Assembly: GCA_003242605.1 (NCBI GenBank)
Contig: QGUZ01000292.1
Coordinates: forward strand, 1 to 6,490
DNA length: 6,490 nt
Direction: 5' to 3'
From: Actinomycetota bacterium
Lineage (GTDB): Bacteria > Actinomycetota > Actinomycetes > Streptosporangiales > Streptosporangiaceae
Made by a program: the position numbers and the translations under genes. Of this stretch, positions 1-5,743 are shown one piece after another; position 1 is the first letter of the stretch, and the number at the start of each line of letters is the position of its first letter. A model generated the notes under the pieces. The model saw only the letters and a list, made by a program, of their open reading frames with translations. It was not told where the DNA came from and did not search any database.

Positions 1-206
1 CACGTGCCCGATTCATACCGGTCAGGGTAGCAGTCGCCCCGGCCGCCCGCGCCCGAGTGACCGAGATAACACCGGCATTTCACGACATAACAGACAGCGA
101 CCCTACTCGCCCGTACCGGAGCCGCGTCCGTCGGACCGACCCAAGGTCATTTTTTTGCCAAGCTATGGGAAGATTCACGGGTTCTGGGAGGGGGTACAGG
201 CGGGTG
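1..206 (+). promoter_or_regulatory. non-coding leader upstream of the kinase gene, relatively AT-rich
   Basis: No gene is supported here. An open frame runs from a GTG at 57 into the kinase, but its 50 codons before position 207 include ATA, ACA, TTT, TCA and AGA. Only about 62% of them end in G/C (hand count), unlike the kinase body, so I read the stretch as leader DNA. It contains a run of seven T at 150-156 preceded by a weak GACC/GGTC stem (138-148), and a TTGCCA hexamer at 155-160 that resembles a -35 element. No convincing TAnnnT -10 hexamer lies 16-18 bp downstream of it, so I cannot place the promoter. The local drop in GC suggests a control region for the kinase. Confidence 0.4.
186..200 (+). 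promoter_or_regulatory. ribosome-binding region deciding the kinase start
   Basis: A purine-rich stretch, GGGAGGGGG at 186-194 followed by AGG at 198-200, lies just ahead of the ATG at 207. The nearer AGG has 6 nt spacing to that ATG. A GTG at 204 directly abuts the ATG and is an alternative start one codon longer. Codon use turns strongly G/C-ending from 207 onward, which supports this site over the GTG at 57. Confidence 0.55.
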
Positions 207-3200
207 ATGACCGCAGCGGAGCCGGGACGTCGGGTGGCCGGGAGGTACCACCTGATCGAGCCCATCGGGCGGGGCGGCATGGGCATCGTGTGGCGCGCCC
301 ATGACGAGCTCCTCGACCGGCCCGTGGCGGTCAAGGAGGTCCGGTACAACGGCGCGGTGGGCGAGGAGCTCGCCGACCTCAACCGGCGGACCATGCGCGA
401 GGCCCGCGCCGCGGGCCGGCTCACCCACCCGAACGTGGTCGTCGTCCACGACGTGATCGAGGAGGACGGCCGGCCGTGGATCGTGATGCAGCTCGTGCCC
501 TCCCGGTCGCTCGGCCAGGTGATCCGCGAGGAGGGGCCGCTGCCGCCGAAGCGGGTGGCGGAGATCGGCCTGGAGGTGCTCAAGGCGCTGCGCAGCGCGC
601 ACGCGATGGGCGTGCTCCACCGGGACGTCAAGCCGGAGAACGTGCTGCTCGCCGACGACGGCCGGGTGGTGCTCACCGACTTCGGCATCGCGCGGGTGGA
701 GACCGACAGCACGATGACCCGCACCGGGCTCGTGGGCACGCCCGCGTTCATGCCCCCGGAGCGGCTGCGCGGCGCGCCCGCGCAGCGCGAGTCCGACCTG
801 TGGGCGCTCGGCGCGACCCTGTACGCGGCGGTGGAGGGCCGTCCGCCGCACGACAAGGGCGCCCCGCTGCCGACGATGCACGCGGTGCTCATGGACGAGC
901 CCGAGCCCGCGGTGCACGCCGGGCGGCTCGCCCCGCTCATCGAGCGGCTGCTGCGCAAGGACCCGGCCGAGCGGCCGGGCTACGACCAGATCGAGCGCAT
1001 GCTGCGCGAGGCCCTGGAGCCCGAGCCCGCACCGCCGCCCGCCCGGCCGCCGACGTCCTCCCGCATCCCGCAGACCGGTGACGCGGTCCCGCGCCCGGCA
1101 CCGGACGAGGGCAGGGCGGCCCGTCCCGCGGCCGCCGCCCCGCCGCCGTCCCGGCCCGGCCCGGACGGCGGCGCCGTCGTTCCGGAGACGGGCCTGTCGA
1201 TGGCGGCGGAGGCGGACGCCCCGCCGCGGCCGAAGGGCCCGGCCGCCGGGAAGGCGGACCGCGGCGGGTCCGCGGGCGAGGGGGCGCGGCGCTCCCCGGC
1301 GGGGACCGCGAAGCCCGGCGCCCGGTCCGGCGCGGCCGCCTCGCGCGCGGGCGCGGCGTCCGGCAAGGCGGGGTCGAAGGCGGGTGCCGCATCCCGGTTA
1401 GACCGCTCGGCGGCGGCCGCGGGCGACGAGACCGGACCGGACGACCCGACCCTGCCGAAGAACCCCGTCGCCCGGCCGTCGGCGGCGAAACCGGCCGCGA
1501 CCGGGACGTCCGAGCGCGCGGGCGCCGAGCCCGGCGGCGGGAAGTCCGGCGGCGCGAAGCCGGCGAAGGCCACCGCGGCGAAGCCCGCCGAGGCCCGGGG
1601 CGCCCACACCATCCGCACCCAGAAGATCGGCTCGTGGGCGCTCGAGACCCTCGGCGTCGGCGGCCTCGCCGGATCGACGGCCGGTGCGGACGCCGCGCGG
1701 GAGCAGGGGCAGGACGAGGAGCGCGGCGAGAAGCCCGGCACGGCCGCGGACGGAACCGGCGCCAAGGCGGACGGCGGCCGCCGGCTGGGCGCGTTCGCCA
1801 CGGTGAAGGTGGAGACGCCCCGCACCCGGCTCGGCGCGTTCGCGTCCCGCACCGGTGAGGACGACGACGCGGAGCGGCCGGACACCGCCGGGGACGGCGA
1901 CGCGGACGCGGCGGAGTCCCGCGCCCCGCGCACCGCGGCCCGGGCGGGCGGCGCGCCCGCGGGCTCCGCCGCCGAGACGGACCGCGACGAGGCCGCGCGC
2001 GAGGACGACGCGGCGCCGAAACCCGCGAAGCCCGCGGCGAAGCGGCCCGCGAAGGAGGAGAGCGCGGGCGACGACCGGCCCGCCGCGGCCGCGGCGAAGC
2101 GCCCGGGCGTCTCCTCGTCCCCGGCGTCGCCCGCCCGGACCGCGGAGACCTCCGTACGGCCCGGCGAGGCGGGCGGCTCCGCGGCGGCGGAGGCCGAGCC
2201 GGACGACGACCGCACCCGGCGCCTGCCCGAGTGGCCGATCCTGCCGGACGACGAGCCCTCGGCGGCACGCGACGCCGGGCCCGGTGACGCCGCGGACGCC
2301 GCCGCGCCGGAGACCGGGGCGGAGCCCTCCGCCGCGGCCTCGGGCACGCCGCCGGCCCCCGAGCCGAAGGCCGAGGAGCGGGACCGCGACACGGCGGCGG
2401 ACCGGCCCGCCGGCCGCGGCACCCGGCGGCTCTCCCCGTTCCCCGCCCCCTACTCCCGGCCGGACCCGCGCACCCGCGCCCGGATGACCCAGCGCCCGGT
2501 CGAGGAGCGGCCCCGCAGGCCCCGGCCCGCCGTGCCCGTGATGCCGGCCTCGCTGCGGCCCGTGGTGCCGCCCGCCGTGCGGCGGCGCATCGCCGCTGCC
2601 CTGCCCGACCGGGTCCTCGCGCTGCTCGCGAACCCGACCATCCGGATCGTCCTGATCGCGGTGCCGGTGATCATCCTCGTGGCGATCGTCGCCGCCCTGC
2701 TCGGCATGCGCGACGCCCAGAACGAGGTCGCCCGGCGCACCGGCGATCCGGGCGCGACCCCGGCCGCCGACCAGCCCGCCGGCCGTACCGGCGCCAACGC
2801 GTTCGCCGGGTCCTCCGGAACCGCCGGGCAGGCGGGCGACGGGGCGGCCGCGTCGGCGAGCCCGTCCCCGCGCCCCTCCGCGAAGACGAAGCCCGCGGCC
2901 GGGCGCCGCGACGACGGCATCCCGGAGGGCTGGCGGTGGTACACCGACCCCACCGGGTTCTCGCTCGCGCTGCCGAAGGGCTGGAAGGTGCACCGCCGGG
3001 AGGGGTCGCGGGTGTTCTTCCGCGGCGGGCTGCGCAGCACCTTCCTGCTGATCGACCAGACCCGGTCGCCCAAGCGCGACGCCAGGCGGGACTGGCTCGC
3101 CCAGGAGCGGGCGACCCGCCGCAACTTCCCCGGCTACAAGCGGGTGCGCATCACGTCGGTCGACTACTTCAAGACCGCGGCCGACTGGGAGTGGACGTAC

Positions 3201-3356
3201 TACTCCGGCGGGGCGAAGCTCCACGTGATCAACCGGGGGTTCGTGACCGGCAAGCGGCGCGGGTACGCGATCTACTGGTCCACCCTGCACAAGAACTGGA
3301 AGAAGAACTACCGCTACTTCAAGGTCTTCGTCGACACGTTCCGGCCCGCCAAGTGA
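207..3356 (+). CDS. transmembrane serine/threonine protein kinase with long disordered linker and non-PASTA outer domain
   Basis: This is a 1049-residue Hanks-type kinase that phosphorylates Ser/Thr of cytoplasmic proteins and is probably regulated from outside the membrane. Residues 14-270 form the kinase domain. It shows a glycine loop GRGGMG (21-26), VAVK lysine K43, αC glutamate E65, HRDVKPEN (138-145, catalytic D140), DFG (158-160), an activation loop with T169, T171 and T173, GTPAFMPPE (177-185, with PPE in place of the usual APE), D197 in SDLWALG, and R256. All catalytic residues are present, so it should be active. Residues of about 272-805 are low-complexity and rich in Ala, Pro, Gly, Lys, Asp and Glu, with H1-like KPA stretches and short hydrophobic motifs. 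Residues 812-833 are a single membrane span. Residues 903-1049 form a compact outer domain rich in Trp, Tyr, Phe, Lys and Arg. There are no PASTA repeats, so it is not a PknB orthologue, and I assign no symbol. It appears to be monocistronic: a hairpin follows the stop. Kinase identity is very sure; the signal sensed is unknown. Confidence 0.95.
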   Translation: MTAAEPGRRVAGRYHLIEPIGRGGMGIVWRAHDELLDRPVAVKEVRYNGAVGEELADLNRRTMREARAAGRLTHPNVVVVHDVIEEDGRPWIVMQLVPSRSLGQVIREEGPLPPKRVAEIGLEVLKALRSAHAMGVLHRDVKPENVLLADDGRVVLTDFGIARVETDSTMTRTGLVGTPAFMPPERLRGAPAQRESDLWALGATLYAAVEGRPPHDKGAPLPTMHAVLMDEPEPAVHAGRLAPLIERLLRKDPAERPGYDQIERMLREALEPEPAPPPARPPTSSRIPQTGDAVPRPAPDEGRAARPAAAAPPPSRPGPDGGAVVPETGLSMAAEADAPPRPKGPAAGKADRGGSAGEGARRSPAGTAKPGARSGAAASRAGAASGKAGSKAGAASRLDRSAAAAGDETGPDDPTLPKNPVARPSAAKPAATGTSERAGAEPGGGKSGGAKPAKATAAKPAEARGAHTIRTQKIGSWALETLGVGGLAGSTAGADAAREQGQDEERGEKPGTAADGTGAKADGGRRLGAFATVKVETPRTRLGAFASRTGEDDDAERPDTAGDGDADAAESRAPRTAARAGGAPAGSAAETDRDEAAREDDAAPKPAKPAAKRPAKEESAGDDRPAAAAAKRPGVSSSPASPARTAETSVRPGEAGGSAAAEAEPDDDRTRRLPEWPILPDDEPSAARDAGPGDAADAAAPETGAEPSAAASGTPPAPEPKAEERDRDTAADRPAGRGTRRLSPFPAPYSRPDPRTRARMTQRPVEERPRRPRPAVPVMPASLRPVVPPAVRRRIAAALPDRVLALLANPTIRIVLIAVPVIILVAIVAALLGMRDAQNEVARRTGDPGATPAADQPAGRTGANAFAGSSGTAGQAGDGAAASASPSPRPSAKTKPAAGRRDDGIPEGWRWYTDPTGFSLALPKGWKVHRREGSRVFFRGGLRSTFLLIDQTRSPKRDARRDWLAQERATRRNFPGYKRVRITSVDYFKTAADWEWTYYSGGAKLHVINRGFVTGKRRGYAIYWSTLHKNWKKNYRYFKVFVDTFRPAK
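1398..1400 (+). other. lone TTA leucine codon in the kinase linker
   Basis: Residue L398 of the kinase is encoded by TTA. It is the only in-frame TTA I find in any gene of this window, where leucine is otherwise CTG or CTC. In Streptomyces, TTA codons are read by the bldA tRNA and can make translation depend on developmental stage. Whether that applies in this organism is inference. Confidence 0.9.
1782..1844 (+). repeat. duplicated RLGAFA motif in the kinase linker
   Basis: The hexapeptide RLGAFA occurs at residues 526-531 (1782-1799) and again at 541-546 (1827-1844), 15 residues apart. The two DNA copies differ only at synonymous third positions (2 of 18 bases). Two related motifs of the R-L-x-x-aromatic type lie further on: TRRLPEWP (residues 670-677, 2214-2237) and TRRLSPFP (739-746, 2421-2444). 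They stand out as hydrophobic islands in an otherwise hydrophilic linker. Confidence 0.7.
2640..2705 (+). other. single transmembrane segment of the kinase
   Basis: Residues 812-833 are 22 almost uninterrupted hydrophobic residues (I, V, L, A, with one P and one internal R near the start). They are preceded by an Arg-rich stretch (RRRIAAALPDRV at about 789-800), which the positive-inside rule puts in the cytoplasm. This leaves the N-terminal kinase domain inside and residues 834-1049 outside. Confidence 0.9.
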
Positions 3357-3362
3357 GCCCTC

Positions 3363-3383
3363 CCGTGCGGCGGGCCCGTACGG
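3363..3383 (+). terminator. terminator-like hairpin after the kinase gene
   Basis: CCGTGCGG (3363-3370) pairs with CCGTACGG (3376-3383) over 8 bp including one G-U pair, around a 5-nt loop (CGGGC). It starts 7 nt after the kinase stop codon. There is no U-tract, as is common for terminators of GC-rich actinomycetes. Its position supports separate transcription of the kinase and azlCD. Confidence 0.5.
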
Positions 3384-3403
3384 CCACCCCGGCGTGGTAA
3401 CGC

Positions 3404-3426
3404 GAGGGTAAGGGTGCCTTACCCTC
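3404..3426. promoter_or_regulatory. perfect 10-bp inverted repeat ahead of azlC, candidate operator
   Basis: GAGGGTAAGG (3404-3413) and CCTTACCCTC (3417-3426) are exact reverse complements separated by GTG. The repeat ends 7 nt before the azlC ATG and occupies the place where a ribosome-binding site would sit. Its right arm contains TACCCT (3420-3425), which fits the TAnnnT -10 pattern and would place a transcription start close to the ATG, giving a leaderless message. A repressor bound here would block that promoter. I find no good -35. The half-sites recall DtxR/IdeR boxes (GGTwAG/CTwACC), but the spacing is about 4 bp too long. It could instead act as an RNA hairpin at the translation start. 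Confidence 0.55.
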
Positions 3427-3433
3427 AGCTGGC

Positions 3434-4189
3434 ATGGAAGCGACATCGAAACGGCCCGACCAGGGCGTCGCCGCCGCGCGGCGGGCCGGTCTCGGGGTGG
3501 GCCTCGCCGTGGGATGCTCCGGCGTGGCGTTCGGGGCCGCGGCGGTCACCGCCGGGCTCGACGTCCTCCAGGCGTGCGTGCTGAGCCTGTTCGCGTTCAC
3601 CGGGGCCTCCCAGTTCGCGCTGGCGGGCGCGATCGCCGGGGGCGGTGACCTCGTCGCGGGCACGGCGGGGGCGCTGCTGCTCGGCGCGCGCAACAGCCTC
3701 TACGGGCTGCGCCTGGCCGGGCCGCTCGGGGTGCGCGGGCTGCGGCGGCTCGGCGTCGCGCTCGGCGTGATCGACGAGACCACCGCGGTGGCGATGGCCC
3801 AGCTCGGCGACGGCCGCGACGGCCGCCCCGGCGGGGCCGGCGCCGAGCCGGACGAGGCGGCGAACCGGCGGGCGCGCGCCGGGTTCTTCACCACCTTCCT
3901 CACCCTCTACGCGGCCTGGAACCTCTCAACGCTCGCCGGGGCCGTGGGCACCGCGCAGATGGCCGACCCGGCCGTGCTGGGGCTCGACGCGGTCGGCCCG
4001 GCCTGCTTCCTCGCCCTGCTGTGGCCGCGGCTGCGGGCCGGCGGCGCCACCCGGCTGCGCGTGATCGCGGTCGCGGGCGCGGCGATCGCCCTGCTCGCCA
4101 CTCCCCTGCTGCCGCCGGGCATCCCGGTGCTGCTCGCCTCGGCGGCCGCGCTGCCCGCGCTGCTGCCGTCCCGGGAGGAGGCGCGATGA
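3434..4189 (+). CDS. azlC: AzlC-family branched-chain amino acid exporter, large subunit
   Basis: This is the large integral-membrane subunit of a two-component exporter. Characterised relatives are Bacillus AzlCD (azaleucine resistance), Corynebacterium BrnFE and E. coli YgaZH, which export Ile, Leu, Val or Met. The 251-residue length is normal for the family. Family signatures seen are the first span GLGVGLAVGCSGVAFGAAAV (20-39), FTGASQFA (55-62), ARNSLYGLRLA (85-95), DETTAVAM (114-121), FFTTFLTLYAAWNLSTLAG (151-169) and GLDAVGPACFLALLWPRL (183-200). Hydrophobic stretches suggest about 6-7 membrane spans. A hydrophilic loop (about 122-149, rich in Gly, Asp and Arg) lies between the DETT motif and the next span. 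The ATG at 3434 gives a natural start before the first span but has no Shine-Dalgarno sequence, only the inverted repeat. The gene overlaps azlD by ATGA. Family assignment is firm; the exact substrate is inferred. Confidence 0.93.
   Translation: MEATSKRPDQGVAAARRAGLGVGLAVGCSGVAFGAAAVTAGLDVLQACVLSLFAFTGASQFALAGAIAGGGDLVAGTAGALLLGARNSLYGLRLAGPLGVRGLRRLGVALGVIDETTAVAMAQLGDGRDGRPGGAGAEPDEAANRRARAGFFTTFLTLYAAWNLSTLAGAVGTAQMADPAVLGLDAVGPACFLALLWPRLRAGGATRLRVIAVAGAAIALLATPLLPPGIPVLLASAAALPALLPSREEAR
4173..4181 (+). promoter_or_regulatory. ribosome-binding site for azlD
   Basis: GGGAGGAGG lies inside the last codons of azlC and ends 4 nt before the azlD ATG at 4186. Combined with the ATGA stop/start overlap, it points to translational coupling of the two subunits. 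Confidence 0.75.
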
Positions 4190-4500
4190 GCGCCACCTGG
4201 TGGGCGGTGATCGCCACCTGCGCGGGCTGCTACCTGCTCAAGCTCGCCGGACTCTCGGTGCCGCGGCGGGTGCTCGACCGGCCGCGCCTGCGGCGGTTCG
4301 CGGAGCTCGCCCCGGTGGCGCTGCTGTCGGCGCTCATCGCGGTGCAGATGTTCGCCTCCGGGCAGGAGCTGCACGTCGACGGGGCGCGCACGCTCGGGCT
4401 CGCCGCCGCGGTGGTGGCGCTGCTGCTGCGCGCGCCGTTCCTGCTCGTGCTCGCGGTCACGGCGGCGGTCACGGCGCTCGCCCGGCTGGCGGGCCTGTGA
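4186..4500 (+). CDS. azlD: AzlD-family branched-chain amino acid exporter, small subunit
   Basis: This 104-residue small partner of AzlC is nearly all hydrophobic. Spans lie at about 5-23, 40-57 and 70-98 (the last probably two short spans). Typical AzlD features are CYLLKLAGLSVPRRVL (15-30), the FAELAPVALLSALIAVQ stretch (38-54), VDGART (64-69) and the RAPFLLVL segment (82-89). AzlD has no known activity of its own; the family works as an AzlC-AzlD membrane complex exporting branched-chain amino acids. The ATG at 4186 overlaps the azlC stop (ATGA, 4186-4189) and has a strong ribosome-binding site, so the start is secure. The gene converges on rluD with 39 bp between the stop codons. Confidence 0.92.
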   Translation: MSATWWAVIATCAGCYLLKLAGLSVPRRVLDRPRLRRFAELAPVALLSALIAVQMFASGQELHVDGARTLGLAAAVVALLLRAPFLLVLAVTAAVTALARLAGL

Positions 4501-4518
4501 CCGGCCGCCCGGCCCGCC
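4488..4518. terminator. possible bidirectional terminator hairpin between azlD and rluD
   Basis: GGCGGGCC (4488-4495) pairs perfectly with GGCCCGCC (4511-4518) around a 15-nt loop that includes the azlD stop codon. It sits at a convergent junction and 21 nt past the rluD stop on the other strand, so it could serve both. There is no U-tract, and chance stems are frequent at this GC content, so support is weak. Confidence 0.3.
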
Positions 4519-4539
4519 CCGCCGTACCGCCCGCCCGGC

Positions 4540-5469
4540 TCAGGACTCGGCGCGCAGGATCTCCAGCGAGCGGGCGAGGTCCTCGGGGTACTCGCTGGTG
4601 AACGTGACGCGGTGCCCGGTGATCGGGTGGTCGAAGGAGAGCGAGACCGCGTGCAGCCACTGGCGCTTCAGCCCGAGCCGGGCGGCGAGCGTCGGGTCGG
4701 CCCCGTAGAGCGTGTCGCCCACGCACGGGTGGCGCAGCGCGGACATGTGCACCCGGATCTGGTGGGTGCGCCCGGTCTCCAGGTCGATCTCGAGCAGCGA
4801 CGCCGCCCGGAACGCCTCGATCGTGGTGTAGTGGGTGATCGACGGCTTGCCGCCCGCCACCACCGCGAACCTGCCGTTGCCCGAGGGGTGCCGGTCGATC
4901 GGGGCGTCGATGGTGCCGCGCAGCGGGTCGGGGTGGCCCTGGACGAGGGCGTGGTAGCGCTTCTCCACGTCCCGCTCCTTGAACGCCCGCTTCAGCCGCG
5001 AGTAGGCGAGCTCGCTCTTGGCCACCACCATCACGCCGGTGGTGTTCGCGTCGAGGCGGTGCACGATGCCCTGGCGCTCGGCCGCGCCGCTCGTCGCCAA
5101 CCGGTGCCCGGCGGCGAGCAGGCCGCCGAGGACCGTGGGGCCGGTCCAGCCGACCGTGGGGTGCGCGGCCACGCCGGTCGGCTTGTCGACGACGACGATG
5201 TCCTCGTCCTCGTAGAGGATGCGCATGCCCGGCACGGGCGAGGGGACCGGTGACGGCGCGGTCGGCGGCGGCGGGATGCGCACCTGGAGCCACGCCCCGG
5301 CCCGTACCCGCTCCGACTTGGCCGGGGTGACCCCGTCGAGCAGCACGTCCCCGGCGGCGATCAGCTCCGCGGCCCGGGTACGGCTCAGCCCGAACATCCT
5401 GGACAACGCGGCGTCGATCCGCTCGCCCTCCAACCCGTCCGGTACGGGCAGGTTGCGCTGTTCGGTCAT
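4540..5469 (-). CDS. rluD: RluD-type 23S rRNA pseudouridine synthase
   Basis: RluA/RluD-family pseudouridine synthases isomerise uridines of 23S rRNA; E. coli RluD acts on helix 69 (1911, 1915, 1917). This is a 309-residue protein. An S4 RNA-binding domain covers about residues 8-65 (LEGERIDAALSRMFGLSRTRAAELIAAG onward). A proline-rich linker (66-81) follows, then the catalytic domain. Motifs are VVVDKPTGVAAHP (92-104), GIVHRLDANTTG (134-145, catalytic D140), KRYHALVQGHP (170-180) and the RTHQIRVHM signature (234-242). The HRLDxxTTG form and the catalytic position match E. coli RluD (D139) better than RluA or RluC. I chose the ATG at 5469 because family similarity begins just after it (LPVPDGLEGERID). 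A GTG at 5475 is an alternative, with GGGAAGG upstream. The frame stays open to a GTG at 5679, giving a possible 379-residue form. It is the last gene of the minus-strand group. Target uridines are inferred from the family. Confidence 0.93.
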   Translation of the reverse strand: MTEQRNLPVPDGLEGERIDAALSRMFGLSRTRAAELIAAGDVLLDGVTPAKSERVRAGAWLQVRIPPPPTAPSPVPSPVPGMRILYEDEDIVVVDKPTGVAAHPTVGWTGPTVLGGLLAAGHRLATSGAAERQGIVHRLDANTTGVMVVAKSELAYSRLKRAFKERDVEKRYHALVQGHPDPLRGTIDAPIDRHPSGNGRFAVVAGGKPSITHYTTIEAFRAASLLEIDLETGRTHQIRVHMSALRHPCVGDTLYGADPTLAARLGLKRQWLHAVSLSFDHPITGHRVTFTSEYPEDLARSLEILRAES

Positions 5470-5743
5470 GCTCACCGGTTCCGCCTTCCCGCCGGTCAGC
5501 CGGCTGGGGTCCTCCCGTTCGATCACCTGCAGGTCACCGTTCCACGCCGGCGCCGCCGGCGCGGAGCTCGCGACGCCGCCCCTGCCGTGCCGTACCGGGT
5601 CCCCCGACGTGCGCAAGGGGCCCCGCCGGCGCAGGGCGGGCGTCCCCGGCCTCGCGGCGCCCGCTCCCGCGGGCGCCACCCGGCCCCGGTCAGGTTACCA
5701 GCGCCCGCCGCCGGTAGGGTCCGGCGGCCCGGGCACGCCGGGG
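5470..5743 (-). other. 274-bp gap between the dksA-like gene and rluD, with no lspA
   Basis: No independent gene is recognisable. In Streptomyces this slot holds lspA; here no membrane spans and no LspA Asn/Asp motifs are found in any frame. From the traR side it holds a perfect hairpin (5707-5728), a TAACCT hexamer (5697 down to 5692, minus strand) that could be the -10 of an rluD promoter without a clear -35, and then an open frame continuous with rluD. Other palindromes are GGGGCCCC at 5617-5624, ACCTGCAGGT at 5525-5534, and two copies of CGCCGGCG one base apart (5545-5561). Confidence 0.5.
5707..5728 (-). terminator. terminator-like hairpin after the traR/dksA-type gene
   Basis: GCCGCCGG (5707-5714) and CCGGCGGC (5721-5728) form a perfect 8-bp stem with a 6-nt loop, beginning 15 nt past the stop codon on the minus strand. 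There is no U-tract. It could stop transcription before rluD, which would then need its own promoter. Confidence 0.45.

Noticed and set aside
57..206. Kinase starting at the GTG at 57 with 50 extra residues
   Set aside because: Codon endings there are only about 62% G/C with ATA, ACA, TTT and AGA codons, and a ribosome-binding site lies directly before 207.
1060..2620. Low-complexity kinase linker as a frameshifted or degenerate gene, or as tandem DNA repeats
   Set aside because: The frame is uninterrupted with strong G/C-ending codons, and repetition is compositional rather than tandem. Such linkers are usual in actinomycete kinases.
3404..3426. Inverted repeat as a classic iron (DtxR/IdeR) box
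   Set aside because: The half-sites are similar, but the centre is about 4 bp too long and the outer bases do not fit the 19-bp consensus; an iron link is not supported.
1398..3446. Long minus-strand open frame (682 codons) and others antisense to the kinase at 937-2268 and 980-2422
   Set aside because: They are third-position shadows of a very GC-rich gene. Their translations are Arg/Gly/Pro/Ala-rich with no domain, while the plus-strand frame has a complete kinase domain and membrane span.
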